A stretch of DNA of 64,000 bases from Paulownia fortunei (GCA_019321725.1 CM033123.1:628960-692959), one strand, 5' to 3'. Counted from the first letter of the stretch, positions 51,029-64,000 are shown. The notes: generated by a model not told the origin, from the sequence alone. Made by a program: numbers and translations.

Positions 51029-54000
51029 TTCTTTAAACACTTTCCCCCCAATTCTGTTCTGTTCGAATTCAAGAAAAGCAGAAATCTTGATGAATTTTGG
51101 GGAGTGTTGAGAAGGAAAATTGGGGAATAGTGATTATATGCATGTGTTGCTGTGCTTCCTAATTAGTCATTTTATCAAACCCTCTGTGCTTAGCTCTATT
51201 ATACTAAGATTTCAAGAAAATTTGGGATGAAATTCCGGAGAAAAGGGGGAAGGGGAATTCTGGGAAGAGATCATCGTCATGGTACTGTGGGTTTTGGGAA
51301 TTTTTGGTTTCTTGACTGTGTACTGTTAGTGAGTTCTTAAAGTGGTTGTTTTGATCTCTTTCTTTCTTTCTTTCTTTCTTATCTGATATTATTTTTATTC
51401 TTTTTTTCCTGAAACTTTAAAGAAGGAAATGCGATGATTGAGATAAAGATGAAAGAACAAAGGAACAAGTAGTTTGGTGTTTCTTTAATTTTTTATTTTC
51501 CTCTTGTTGTTAAGAGATTAAAGTAAAACAGTTAAATACAAGAATTATTTCTCCATATTTGAAAATTAAAAATTAAAAATAATATATCTAATGAGTTTAT
51601 TATATCGGATCTCGTTTGTGGACTCCCTATGCAAAAAGTTCTTTCTTATGAATAAAAATATATAAAATAAATACTTTAATAACTCATAACATGAAATCTC
51701 AAATAATCTTTAATAATTAAGGTTATTAAAACATTTGAATACTCCAAAAAATCTGTTTATTGATTTACACGTGCAAGTGCACTTTATGTGAGTTACACAT
51801 GTGAGAAATACACAAAATACAGCTACAAAAAATGTACAAAAGTTTTCTTCCGAAAAAAAAAACGAAAAATTGTTGGATAAAAGATTTTCAATTTTAAATT
51901 TTCAAAAACAATTATTAAAGGTCAAACTGTGGGATCTTTTCAATTTTCTGAGCTGGAAATTTCATGTGTATATGAACATAAAACTGACAATGTACGAATT
52001 AACGGTAATATTCATATTATATCATACGTACGATACATTTAATATATAAATAAAAATTAAATATTTTATTTTATTAAAAATAAAATATTTATATAATAAA
52101 TATATACCAAATATATATACATCGGTACAACTACGGAATGAATTGGGTGAATAAGTGTCTTGGAGGACCTGGCCATGTGGGAAATATAAGATTCATAATT
52201 ATTTTCTTTAAAATTATAATTTGAGTATAAAGTGATTAAAAAAGAAAAAAAAAAAAAAGGAAAATAAGAGAAAGAAAGGCTCACTGAGAAAACTACTAGT
52301 GTGGTGGTACCTGTGAACCACAACAAATTGGTTAGGTTCATGCATCTAGATATTATTCACTGTGCTTGGGCAATTTTATATATATATGTATATATTATTA
52401 TGTAAGAATTTATTTGAATACTAGTGAGTGATTTAAATTCAAATTTGGTGCAGTATCGACCAGAATGAATAAATGAATGGTAAGTTAATTTGGACCATAT
52501 TTATTCAGCATTTAATTTGTGCAGTTTGGATTGAACCTCTCATCTGATATAAATCGGATTTTTTGGCTAGACTATGAAACGATGATTCCAAAATAAGATA
52601 TTTTAGTGAAAATTCATTTTTGGAATAACTTGTTTTACAAAATTGTTAATAGCCAAAAGTTGAAATCATGGTATTTATACAAGTTATACCTCAAAATTTT
52701 AAAAATTTAAAAGTGATATTGAGAGACTCAACGGCTAGGTCCAAGCCACTTGAGCATTAGATTCTCCATAATCTCATAGAGCCAGTTGGGGATTTTTGTC
52801 AATACTTCAACAAGACATGTTACAAATTGCAGGACAGGCTGCTGACAAACCCATATGCCAAAAACAACAATTATGTAGCAACACCACCTGACTGAAATCT
52901 GTTGTGCTGAAGAAAATATCAAATACAATGGTTAATGGATCATCTGCCACACAAAATATTCAAATTTTTGTTTGTTTCATCTTGAAGGAATTGCATGAAT
53001 ATGATAATAGAAGATAAATCCATTCACAAGTTCACAGGAAATGACAAACTATGTATATATATATATATATATGTATATACTCACTCTCTAAACATATATA
53101 TTATATAAAATACGTAAATATTCATGTAGCTTTTTCAATAAAAAAAACAACACACTTGAAAGTTTTAAGTGCTAAAACAACAATGTTTAAAAGGTTGAGG
53201 GCAAAAAAATACCTTCAATTATTTATTATGGAATTTGCTGTTACTTAAGGAAGGTGCAAACATCAAATATGAGGCCGGGGGTGGTGGGACAAAGTAAAAT
53301 TATCCCTTTCAGATCACATTCTGCCCACGTGAAATATGTACCATAATTCGACCCATCATCATCTTCTTTCATATCGATTGCAGTATTTTCAATTGTACCA
53401 TTAAATGAAAAAGATAGACCCCCTATCTACTTTTGTGAGCTTATCTTAGGTCCATCCCTCCTTGCACTGTTATGATATGGATTGTGGTCTGTTGCAACAA
53501 ATTCTCATGGCCCTACCATTTTGACCTTTTTTCCAAGAAAATTCTTACACGAGGACCATGATCTAGGATTTTCGAATCATTAGATCATATACGCCAAACT
53601 GTGAGACATAAAAATGCAAAGTTATTTGAAGTGCACATGATGATGATTTAACGATTCAGACTCCTACAACTTACTTAAATTATTGGAAGGTGGAATATAC
53701 TTCTGAATATGGTAGCAACTGGAATTACAACACCCATAGCAACAAGAATTTCTTTCTGTTGAACCGTAATAACAATATCACTGTGGAGAAAGAATACCCC
53801 AGAAAATGCAGAAATTGCTCTTAGTTCATATACTTTCAATTAGTGACACGACGCAATTGTCTTTTTTTTTTTGTGAAGACTACAACACGAGAACTCCTCA
53901 TGAAGCAAGTAATTCCTGATTGGCATTTTGTGAAAGAGTTCTCTCTTGGTGGCTATGGTTAAAACTTACAAAAGTACTCAATCTGCTTTTCAGCAGTACA

Positions 54001-54112
54001 AATACCGAATTAACTGAAAAATGACACAGCAAATTGACAACAGAGAAACTTTGAAAAAGAATGCGCACTGTAAGACAAGACAGAATGTAGCCTGTTTCTA
54101 CCCGTAAAAGTT
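51029..54112. other. PHYB upstream region and spacer
   Basis: The PHYB leader and promoter should lie in about 51029-51500, which contains a (TTTC)n run at about 51353-51380. The rest is AT-rich with TA runs (about 52377-52396, 53052-53072). A minus-strand frame at 52728-52928 has a hydrophobic stretch and follows a good acceptor (ttttcttcag), but I cannot assign it and do not call it a gene. Confidence 0.55.
51353..51380. repeat. (TTTC)n microsatellite upstream of PHYB
   Basis: Tandem tttc units; on the PHYB sense strand this is a GAAA run about 330 bases before the ATG. Confidence 0.9.
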
Positions 54113-57100
54113 TCACTTGGTGTAGAGAACATCTTCCCATGGGTGGCGGTATAGTGGCTGCTTGAGTCTCTTCTGGTCGAATGTATGCCTAAATTTTGAA
54201 AAGTATTTATCAATCAGACAAGGTTACTATGTTGATGGTTGAGGAAGATAAATGTGCGCATGTAAAAAGATTAAAAGGATGAACATGAATACTAGAAAAC
54301 ATTTGACATTAAACTCACCCGATTAGACCAATGGAACGAGCCAGCACGAAGAGACCATTCAGGTAGCCAATCCCAACAATCTCATCAATTTCTTGCTTGG
54401 TGAACATGCCACTACCCGCAAGAAGATCCAAGAATAGGGACCCAATGGCACCATCAACATTGAGAACTAGGTTGTTTGCTTTTGAAAGAGTATAGGTTTC
54501 AACTTCAACAGCGTATTCCATGTACTTCACGGACGGAAAATTGGAGCGTGCAAAACGCTGTAGTAATTCCACCCTCTTATCTCTGTTGTCACCCCTCTTG
54601 ATTCTTTTCAAAAGGAAAAATGCAATATTCCCTTATTAGGATTTGATGACAAACTTAAAAAAAGAAAAGATCACAGGCGAGAAGCGTAAAAGAGTTCAAA
54701 CAAGTTCTTAATTATGATCCTCAAGGATGTAAGGTAAGAAGTAAAGATATTGAGGATTTTGTTACCTGTGCCCAATACCAGGAACACGAATGCCCTTCTT
54801 TTTCATGCTTTCCACAAATTCATAAGGTGTGAGACCCTGAGAAGACACATCATGTAAAGCCACTTAATATCCCAGAAAGGTAGGAGGAGAAAAAGCATAT
54901 AAACACACCTAAAATCCCAAAAATACCGGAGAAGCTTAATTATAAGATTCTTAATTTTCTCAACTAATGATCAGAAATCATGGAAACTCACCCTATCATA
55001 TGCATCCTTGAAGTATCGAGCAGCATCATCAATAGCCCCACCAAATCGGGGACCAATTGTCAACAAACCTATTTTGCAAGAAGTAGGGTCACATTACTCA
55101 TTGATCACGAAAGGAAACCTCAAAAGCCCATTTTTATAGAAATTGAGATGGAGATATCAATTCTTCTTCTTTCCTTTTTTTTAATCAGAGCAAAGGAACA
55201 TTTAGATCTGCAACCTACCAGAAACAAGACTTGAGACCAGGTCTTTTCCAGCTCTAGCCGTTACAATGGTGTTGTGAGCACCAGAGACACAGGGACCATG
55301 GTCAGCACACAACATGATGCAAATCTGGCAAGTCAATAGCAGTATTGAGAGAAGAGGTGTAAGTCCAAACAGCAAATAAAAATGGAAATGAACCCTCTTC
55401 TTAGGGCCAAATGAAATGGTAGTCAGATGAAAGTCTGGTTAGGGAGGGAGGAATGGGATACAAAGATAACACAAATCACCTCAATAAAACGTGTGCAATA
55501 ATGAGGAAGGCTTCGTTTGAACCACAATAAAGAAATGACATCACCGACACCCAATCCCTGTTCAACAATGGAGGACATTGGGACACCAGCGTAGGCTGGC
55601 TCTTCACCTGCGAATGGGTAGAAGTCAAGTTTAAGCATTTAAACAAATATCTACTATATAGCATGCCGCCAACGGAGAATATACAATCCATACCCCTATC
55701 ATCAGAGATTGTGGAAATAATGTGTGTTGGAGCCCGAACTTTTCCACTCTTGATAGCTGTGTTGAGATCCTCTGGTATTTGAGGGGGCGTCACTTCCTTC
55801 ACTGGAGTAATTTTACCTGCCTCAACCTAATAGAAAGGAACCAAGCACTTCAGCTATCAGTTGCGGAGAAAAAAAATAGTATTTGAGCATCATGTATTTT
55901 GTTGAAATTCCAAAGTGCCTACCAATTTCTTGAATGTTTCTTTGATTGCACCTTCAAATGCTTCATAAGAAGTGGGAACAACAGCTCCAGCTTCTCTGAG
56001 TGCTTGATTCTTGGCCTGTGCAGATTCCATCTCCCCACCACTCTTGGCCCCCTGATAATAAATTATCAAACAAAATTGAGATATAGCCCACATCATACAT
56101 TGCAGTAAAGCAGGATTAATGAAACCATGAAAAACAAAGGTATTAGCTCACCGCATGACCAAACTGTACTTCTGACTTGAAGAGCCTAGCACAAGTCCCA
56201 CTGACCCAGGCAACCACAGGCTTGTTGATTTTCCCCTGTTTTAGGGCCTCAACTAGGGAATATTCATCACGTCCACCAAGTTCCCCAAGAACAACCACCA
56301 TTTTAACCTGGTTTAATAAAAAAATCAGGATTAATGAAACTATAAAAGACCCATTCTTATTCTTCTAGACCCAGAAGTTAGCAGGTTTCGTGAAAAAATA
56401 TTATTACCTTGTCATCCAAGTTTTATATAGAAAAATCTGGCTTAAGCTAGATAACTTACTGGTCATAGTTTAAGACATTTGAAGGATCAAGAATTCATAC
56501 AACACCAGACCGTCAAAGGCTCTACTTTTCATGAAAAAAATGACATTGGAAATGACAGATTTTGTGACTTTTAAAACATTTCCAAAGTCCAAAATTGACT
56601 GAACTTTCCACAACGGAGGACAGAAAGTTCATCGTGTCTAACTATAAGAAGAAAATTTTAAAAACCAAGCCTACTTAAAAGAGTAACAGTAAAAACATAA
56701 AAACAAGAAAAGAAAAGCAGCAGAGTATAAATAGATATACCTGAGGAATATTGTTAAACCGTAGGACATGGTCAGAAAGTGTTGACCCAGGAAACACATC
56801 TCCTCCAATTGCAATGCCTGTACAAATCATAATGAACATAAGAATTATACTTCAACCTCACAAAAGGCGACATAAATGGGGTTGGACTACAGTTCAGAAG
56901 TTAAATATCCAACCTTCATAAATTCCATCCGTGACACGAGCAATTGAGTTGTATAATTCATTAGACATACCACCCTGTAATTCAGACATAATACTAAAAG
57001 TTAAACCGAATCCCATGATATATAATTAGGTACCAGTTGTGAAGTTTGGCCAGTGTAACAGCACTCTGCTAGATGCAGCAGAAAGTATAACTATGAAGTT

Positions 57101-58831
57101 CAAAATTCATTCTAGAAACTGCTTATAGTTGTAGCTATAGGTAAAAGGTTGGTCCACATTCGTAGACTCGAGCATTAAAATGGTTGACTCTAATGAGCAT
57201 GACACATCTTTATACTTAAATGGATACTATAAAGATAAAGAAAGCAGGAAGCTTCGCGACAATTACTCACAGATTTGGAGACAAAGCCAACAGATCCAGG
57301 CCTGTACAACTTGCACTGAATTATATTATCAATTGTTCCAGCAGTATCACCAATCTTAAATGCTCCAGCTTGAATACCTCCAACAGTAGCTGGACCGATG
57401 ACAACCTAAACATGTTCATGTTTTTAATCAACACATCTTTCATATCGCTCCTAAGGAGAATCAAAAGAAATACTGTTTAATAGAGTTCAAAAGATAACTC
57501 AAGAAGACATCAAAATTAATTACCTTGTTGTTTGCTTTTGCATAAGCAATCAACTGCTTGGTGTCTGACTCAGGGACACCTTCAGCTATAATGGCCACAA
57601 CTTTAATAGTTGGCTGCTTGAGAGCAGCCATAGATGAAGCTGCAGCACTGCAAAATGAAAGTACAGTTATCAGGCAAGAAGCAAGGAATCTGCATATGAG
57701 ATACTTCTAAATAGACAAGACCAACCTTCTGAATGAAGCAAAGTTAATGAAAACATCAGCCGTAGGATGTGCAGCACAAGCAGCTTCAATACTGCAAAGC
57801 AGGAGATAAATTCAACTTCACAACATATTATTTGATGATAGATAGGAACAAAAAAAAATGTGAGCGAGTATGCAGACATCATAAAGGTTCTTGAATTAAT
57901 CATATTATTGAGTCTTTATTCCCTTTGATCACTAACTGGAGGTTATTGAAATCTGGGAATGAACTCTGGCAGTCATTACTCTCATCATTGAGATGCACAT
58001 TCAAACCTTACAATGATGCCAAGGGTTTTCTCTTACAGTGGAAAAGTTATGAAAATGTCACATGCAAACATTTGATATTTGTTGATAAATTTGGCCATTG
58101 TCTCAGTAAAGTGCCCAAATAAGTTGTTTTCAAGGAAATGTAACCCATTTACATCTAAAAAGTAATCATGTACGAGTAGGTATTAAGATATTCCCCTTTA
58201 GCTTATCTGCCTCACTATCCCATCAACAAAATGGATCATCCAATTAAAATGCACACACACACATAAATATATCCATATTTATGTTGATGTTTGAATTACT
58301 AATCGTCTACAAATTAGAGCCAGTTACTGATGAAGTGCATAATACTTGATGAATATAAAGTTCTGTGGAAGTTATATTCATGAAAAGATGAGGACAGAAT
58401 TCTTATGCCTATTATGAGGCTGTTTGATACAACTCAAACTAATAGATCAATGCATCAGATGAAAAATGTCAGGCCTCTTTAACATTAAAGCCAAGGTGAA
58501 TAAGGGAAAAACAGAGCAAGAGAATGTAAAACGCACACAGAATGGACTGGAATGGCTATTTCCTCTTGACCAAAAAATAGTTTCTGGAATCCCTCAGAAC
58601 CAGGATTTATAATTCCGGCAACAGAAGGTGTTTCTCTGCCTGCATTAGCAAAAAGAGTACAAAAATGTTTTTCAATGTGATTGCTAGTAAGATGTCACAT
58701 GAACACAATACTGCACTTAATATATGCTTACCACAAAGGAAATCAAAATCAAGCATCCGCTGAATTGGCAGTTGCTTGTAATTGTAAAATAGTGCTTGAG
58801 TGGTTTTGGAGAAAAGTTGTCCAGTCGCCAT
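54113..58831 (-). CDS. ACLB: ATP-citrate lyase beta subunit, 608 aa
   Basis: Catalytic subunit of cytosolic ATP-citrate lyase (with ACLA), which cleaves citrate to acetyl-CoA and oxaloacetate. Exons: 58831-58732, 58639-58537, 57791-57726, 57647-57524, 57405-57271, 56974-56914, 56817-56741, 56307-56152, 56051-55923, 55826-55694, 55607-55480, 55324-55219, 55068-54992, 54836-54766, 54603-54319, 54188-54113. All junctions are GT..AG and in frame; the total of 608 residues equals the Arabidopsis length. The N-terminal part is like succinyl-CoA synthetase alpha, with FGHAGAKSGG carrying the phospho-histidine His273. The C-terminal part is citrate-synthase-like ([29 protein letters not shown]). An acceptor-like catgcag just before the ATG suggests a leader intron running towards the gap. 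Confidence 0.95.
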
Positions 58832-59161
58832 GGCGTTGCCTGAAACACCTCCTGCATGTAAATACAACATCAGCATACACACTTAAACAAATAAATTCAA
58901 TCCAAATGTTACTAAAGCTTCAGAGAAAGATTCCTCAACAAAACTATTTAAGAAACCATTCAAGCCCATATAACAAGGGCAAAGCACAGCATGATTCATT
59001 GACCTTTTGTTATACCCTTCTAGCTAATCATTGAAAAGATAACCAATTTTGAGTCTTGCCTTACAATCCTTTCCTATTTCGGTTAAACAAGTCAATTTTT
59101 CAGCATCCATATGCTTTCCACAAGATTCCTACTACTACAAAGATCCTGATAGAATACTGAG
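58832..59161. other. Upstream side of ATP-citrate lyase, cut by gap
   Basis: Probably leader intron or promoter sequence of the ACLB gene, ending at the N run. No other feature seen. Confidence 0.5.
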
Positions 59162-59261
59162 NNNNNNNNNNNNNNNNNNNNNNNNNNNNNNNNNNNNNNN
59201 NNNNNNNNNNNNNNNNNNNNNNNNNNNNNNNNNNNNNNNNNNNNNNNNNNNNNNNNNNNNN
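59162..59261. other. Assembly gap, 100 N
   Basis: Exactly 100 N, a size commonly used as a placeholder for a gap of unknown length between contigs. Confidence 0.99.
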
Positions 59262-60331
59262 ATTGAAGCTTGCTCGACTCTTATTATACACTATTGGTAG
59301 CTAACGAAATTAAGGCGAAAATTCAAATGCATTTTATGTGATGTAAGTTTAAGAAAACTTACCAAAATTTGATATTTTTACTATTCTCTTTCTTGTTTCT
59401 AATTCACTTTTATCCAACTTCAATCACAACAGCAGAGGTTTTCATTTACATCCAAATGATTCCTCAAGTGGTGATGTTCTTTAACTTTTTTATCGCAACT
59501 TTACTAAAAATTATGCTTCCAATTTCTTCTGGAAAATTGTATAATAACAGCCTTTTTTTTTGTTTTCTTTCTTATGTTTCATTTTCACTAAGTGTAGTTT
59601 TCTTCACACGTCAAAGTGGGAGAAAATATGAGAGTTAATATGATTTTTTGTACAAGAAACCACTCATACAAAAATTTAATTTTTGAGCCATTTAAATCAA
59701 ATCGACCATTATGACGACCCGTTAACCCATTTATTATTTTTTATAATAAGAAATTACTCATTTTAGAAATCAAGAACATTAAAATTTTCAATATTTTAAA
59801 CTAGGATTGTCAGTGAGTTAGATTTTCCAAATTCAATCCAATGATATAGGATATATAACTGTTTTATAGATTCCAACGGATAAGATAAAAACCTAAAAGA
59901 AATGAATTAGAATAAATATGGAATTGAGCAATTTGATCGATTAAAAATCAAAATTTAATAATTTTTAATATTTGTCAATAGGCTATTTTAATCTAATTCC
60001 ACACTTTTTAGGACACATGAGCAATACTTTGTAAAACACACAACTATTACATCTTTCATTGATAGATTATTGGCATCTTGAAACTTTGAATTTTTTGGAA
60101 TTAGGAGTTCTCAATTGTCAAAAAATTGTTAACAACCTAGATATACATATAATGTGTAATAAGTTTTCCATAACCACTCTGAACCCAAACAGTCTATTTT
60201 TTTGCAGCCCAAACCACTTCAAGCCCATAACAAAAGCCCCAAAATACAAAATCCTAGGGCTCCATCACTACTATCAATGTTCACGCACTGGAAAAAAAGA
60301 AAACACTTCTTGAATTTCAAGGGGGGGAAAA

Positions 60332-62111
60332 ATGGAGGGAGGAGATGATGGAGTTGACAGAGTGGTGGACTCTAAAGACATGCAGCAGCAGAGCAAAGCC
60401 CTCGACAAACTCACCGACCGGGTTGAGGATCGACAACTCGACTCAACCCGTGTCCAGGAGGTGAGTTGATTCGGTTTTATTGAGTATATTTAAATTGCAT
60501 TTGAACTTGCGGATTTTTCTATTTGGGGGAGCTTTTTTTGGTTTCAGGCTATGGCTTCGATTGCTGGATCAAAAGAAGCTGATATTCAAGCTGCTAGATT
60601 GAGGTTTTTTTTAGCGCTTTTTTTTTTTCCTGTTATTTTTTCTTGTGCGAAGTGAGATTTTTTTGTTGTGGGAATTTGGTGGATTTTCAAGAATCATGGG
60701 TTGTTTTTGGATGATTTTGAAAGTGTATCATGTTAATGGAGAAAACGAGAGTGATTTGAAGTTTACCTTTGAAGGTAAATCTTGTTGGGGTGCTAGCGTG
60801 ATTGTGAGGTGCCATGCTCGCAAGTAAAGGGTTTCAAAGTTCTATAGGTATCAGAAGTGGTTCTACATTACATTTGCGGTGAATTGGCAATTAATGCAAT
60901 GTAGTTTATTGTTTTGGATTTGAAATGGTTTGACAGTTTTGGAGAAATCATTTTTTAGTTTTGCATTATTTTGAAAGCAGTCATGTTTCTGGAGAAATCG
61001 TGATTGAAATCTAGCTTGAAGCTAAATCTAAATTCTGTTGGTGTGTTAATACGAATGTGTTGGTTCGCAAAACTTGAAGATGTTGAGTTTGAAAGGTTTT
61101 ATAGGTATTAGAGGTGGTTCTAATTGGCAGTTAGGGTGACTTGGCAAATTACTAATGTAATGTAGCACAAGCATTATTATGCATTTGAAATATTCTGAAA
61201 GCTTTGGAGAAATAATTGGTCATTTTGGGATAACTTGAAAATGTATAATGTTTATGAAGAAATCGTGATTGAAAGTTAGGTTGAAGCTAACACTAAATTT
61301 TGTTGGGAGTGTGAATATGAGTGTATGTATGCAAACTTTGCATGCAATTTGAAAGTTTTTATAAGTATTAGAAGTGGTTCTACGTTGCATTTAGGGCGAC
61401 TTGAAAATTTACTTTTGTAATGTAGTTTAGCATTATTGTTTTGAAATGGTTGCGTAGTAATTTAGTCGAGATGGAGATGTCTTTTCAGGAAATGCCGAAT
61501 GCTGTTGCTGATATTAGATGTCAATAAAATTTTGAAATTAAACAAATAAATCTTATTTGACAAATTAGTTAAATAAACAAAATAATTAATAACTCAAATA
61601 AATGTAGTAAATGGAAATTAAACACAAATATATTAATGAAATTTATAACAGCAAACACTTACATATTGAGCTTTGAAATTGTATGATTGGTTGCTCAGAA
61701 ATCTTGATATGTTGTTCAATTTAAGAAAGCTTGCTAATTACAAGGAATTTTGGCTAATGAAGGACGACTTCGCCTAATTACAAGTTCTATGGTTTCAAAT
61801 AAAAGTCTCCCAACTTATGGTACTTGTTTATACATTTTATTTCAGTTCACTGACCATAGAAATGGTGTTTGGTTTCATCACAGGGAGAAGGAATTGGCAG
61901 CTGTTAAGATTAATGCCGCTGATGTTGATATCATTGCAAATGAACTAGAGGTATTCATGCTTTCTGAACTTTCGACTTTGTTCAATTGATATTTTTGTAC
62001 TTGATACATCTACTATAATTTTGAAAATAGCTGGACAAGAAGGTGGCTGAAAGAACATTGCGTGAGCATAAAGGCGATGCTGTTGCGGCCGTTAGATCCT
62101 TGCTCTATTAA
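60332..62111 (+). CDS. HYPK: HYPK-like protein, second copy
   Basis: Exons 60332-60460, 60548-60603, 61884-61950 and 62031-62111, giving the same 110-residue protein as the gene at 32792. Introns and flanks are also identical, which argues for an assembly duplicate rather than a paralogue. Treat as one gene until the duplication is confirmed. Confidence 0.6.
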
Positions 62112-62614
62112 TAACCTCCCGTTAAGAAAAGCAACAGAGTTTTATTTTCCTTCCAAATATGGTCACACTTTACGGTCATAAAATTTGCTCAAAGCGGAGT
62201 TGCGGGAATCACCAATCCTGACAATATTGCTTGTAAAAATCTGTTTCTATGCAAATTCTCATTGTTTCACATGTTAAATCCTAAGTATGTTTTTTCTCTC
62301 TTCTTCTTTGTATCCATTAACTAAATACTCCAGAAAATATATAAAAGCAAATGCTTATAAATTGAGAGGCTTTATTTCCCCCCGACATGGGTGGAATAAC
62401 CGAAGGAATTCTATTGAAACACATAGAATCGTTTCCAGAAGACCCAAAATGATGAGGAAAGTGCGCATCTGTAAGGTCCATTTAAACCTACATTTCAGGG
62501 TGAGGTCAGCAGTGTGATGGAGAAGCGTGCTGGAGACAAAAAGAAAATTATTTCACTTACATTCTCCACTGTACAGCTAGATTTTGAATTGTTCAACACT
62601 ATCAGACCAGAACG

Positions 62615-62732
62615 ACCTAAAATGACAATCGAGCAATCAAACAGTAGCTTGTTTTAAATTAAATGGTGAAAGGACCTAAAATGACAATCGAGCAATCAAA
62701 CAGTAGCTTGTTTTAAATTAAATGGTGAAAGG
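62615..62732. repeat. 59-bp tandem duplication, second copy
   Basis: Same two-unit array as at 35075-35192, inside the duplicated segment. Confidence 0.95.
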
Positions 62733-62984
62733 ACACAACAGAAGAATTCCCTGTAACATTTACATCACCAACAATATTTTTTCAAGGAGACACCTTGCAT
62801 CAATGACATCTACTTTTCAATCGATAATACCCTAATTTTGAGATAGAGGAATCCATCATGGGCTTATATCAACAAAAAAGGATCTCTAGATATTTTAGTC
62901 CGACACCACAAGCAATTTGCAGCAAGCTATGGATGTCAACACCTGCTGGCAATTATACAAAGCACAAATGCACTCTATTTGCAT

Positions 62985-63969
62985 CTACAGTTCCTTTTGG
63001 CTGGTGTCTCCAGCAACAGCACGCCCAGTTTGATATTGAATTGCATATTGTCTCTGCAGGGCTTTTAGCTTCTCCATTAATTCTTGGAATGAAGGGCGGC
63101 ATTGTGGTTCGCTGTTCAACAGAACACATAATTTGCCAAATCAGCTGAATCTAAATTATGCTACACTCAAAGATATGGCTCTAATACTGGACACTGGGGG
63201 TTGGGGGAAGGGGAGTAACTTTTAAAACTTCAGTTTCTAAAGTTAGAAACTGAAAAAAAATTATCAGCATTTTATCAAAAGATGATTTTCCACTTCAAGC
63301 ATCTCTACTACTGTTATGGAACCAACAATATTCATTCAAAAACTCCACTTCGCTAGCTCAACATAGAATATATGATTTAATAGACGTATGAAATTATCCA
63401 AAACCAGACAATCATGAAAAAACAAACATCTACTGCCCTACAGGTGGATTCAACCTAATAGGTGATGCAACTAATGCTGAACATTTTTTTGCCCTTTATA
63501 CGGAGAAAAGTAATAAAAAGAATATCAAATTGGACAGCAAGCATCAAGCAAAAACAAACCTATGCCAGCAGCTCTCTATAATGGAAGCCCACTGTGGATC
63601 AATATCCTTTGGCATCTCTAAGCGTTGGTTCATGAAGCCCACAGCGCCTATTACCTGCAAGAATCCTAAAGAAATTGGTGATCTGTGTAAAAGACATTAC
63701 TGCATAGTTTACAGATGCTAACAAACCCACCCCAACCCCCTCTATGTGTGTGTGTGCTGTATATGTTTTTGTTATTTTTTTTTTATTGAAAATCAACTTA
63801 TGACAATCATTTTGCCCACTTCAGGTATCACACAACAACAGAATTTGATACGTCATCTGAAAAAATTTTTAAAAAGATTAACAATACCTGCATCGAATTG
63901 AGACTTTCCCAAGGAATCTTTTGGGTTACAAGTTCCCACAGTATCACTCCATAGCTATATACATCGACC
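62985..63969 (-). CDS. PAS-Raf-like kinase 3' end, second copy (partial)
   Basis: Last three coding exons of the kinase at 63969-63888, 63654-63560 and 63111-62985, ending in TAG. They encode the kinase C-lobe ([39 protein letters not shown]). The gene continues beyond the right edge. Sequence is the same as copy 1, so the exon 3 frameshift cannot be tested from this copy. Confidence 0.6.
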
Positions 63970-64000
63970 CTGATCATCTCAAACAAGAAGCAAAATGTTT

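Larger units (their letters stand above)
59262..64000. repeat. Segment duplicated from 31722-36460 (copy 2)
   Basis: Starts at the first base after the gap and continues to the window end, matching copy 1 at offset 27,540 with no difference seen by eye. The right limit is outside the window. Confidence 0.95.

Noticed and set aside
59049..59300. Open frame running through the N gap
   Set aside because: The frame is produced by unknown bases and has no meaning.

Overview
This is a window of plant nuclear DNA. The genes are intron-rich with GT..AG introns, the spacers are very AT-rich, and the proteins include phytochrome B, stachyose synthase, a class III peroxidase and cytosolic ATP-citrate lyase. 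The protein set fits a eudicot. I lean towards an asterid, but that is only an impression. Every homology statement comes from reading the sequence and from memory of the families; no search was run.

Layout: (1) 1-861, minus strand: first coding exon of a secretory/membrane protein gene that runs off the left edge. (2) 862-9438: about 8.6 kb of AT-rich spacer with a decayed Helitron helicase (about 4270-5615) and several copies of a degenerate AT-rich repeat (about 6180-8920). (3) 9753-13722, plus: stachyose synthase, 4 exons. (4) 14489-17014, minus: peroxisomal enoyl-CoA hydratase ending in SKL, 3 exons. (5) 19083-21116, minus: GDSL esterase/lipase, 5 exons, with a GC-AG first intron. (6) 24030-25703, minus: class III peroxidase of the PER29 type, 3 exons. 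(7) 28523-31304, plus: pectinesterase-like protein, 5 exons, with several active-site residues replaced. (8) 32792-34571, plus: HYPK-like protein, 4 exons. (9) 35445-41035, minus: PAS-domain Raf-like kinase, 13 exons, with an apparent 1-nt frameshift just before the kinase domain. (10) About 42893-43250: a probable SINE relic. (11) 45288-51028, minus: phytochrome B, 4 exons. (12) 54113-58831, minus: ATP-citrate lyase beta subunit, 16 exons, 608 aa. (13) 59162-59261: exactly 100 N, followed by 59262-64000, which repeats 31722-36460 at a constant offset of 27,540 with no difference seen. It carries a second HYPK gene and the 3' end of the Raf-like kinase.

The genes do not form a pathway. Stachyose synthase, the hydratase and ATP-citrate lyase belong to carbon metabolism. 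The GDSL enzyme, peroxidase and pectinesterase-like protein are secreted cell-wall or apoplastic proteins. Phytochrome B and the PAS-Raf kinase are signalling proteins. What links them is probably ancestral gene order: from memory, their Arabidopsis relatives lie in several small blocks (ECH-GDSL-PHYD on chromosome 4; PME-PER29 on chromosome 3; HYPK-PAS kinases-ACLB on chromosome 3, with RAF-ACLB also on chromosome 5).

I found no clearly new biological system. The points most worth checking are the duplication after the N gap (likely an assembly artefact), the kinase frameshift, the shifted splice acceptor in PHYB, the pectinesterase-like protein without key catalytic residues, and the two transposon relics.
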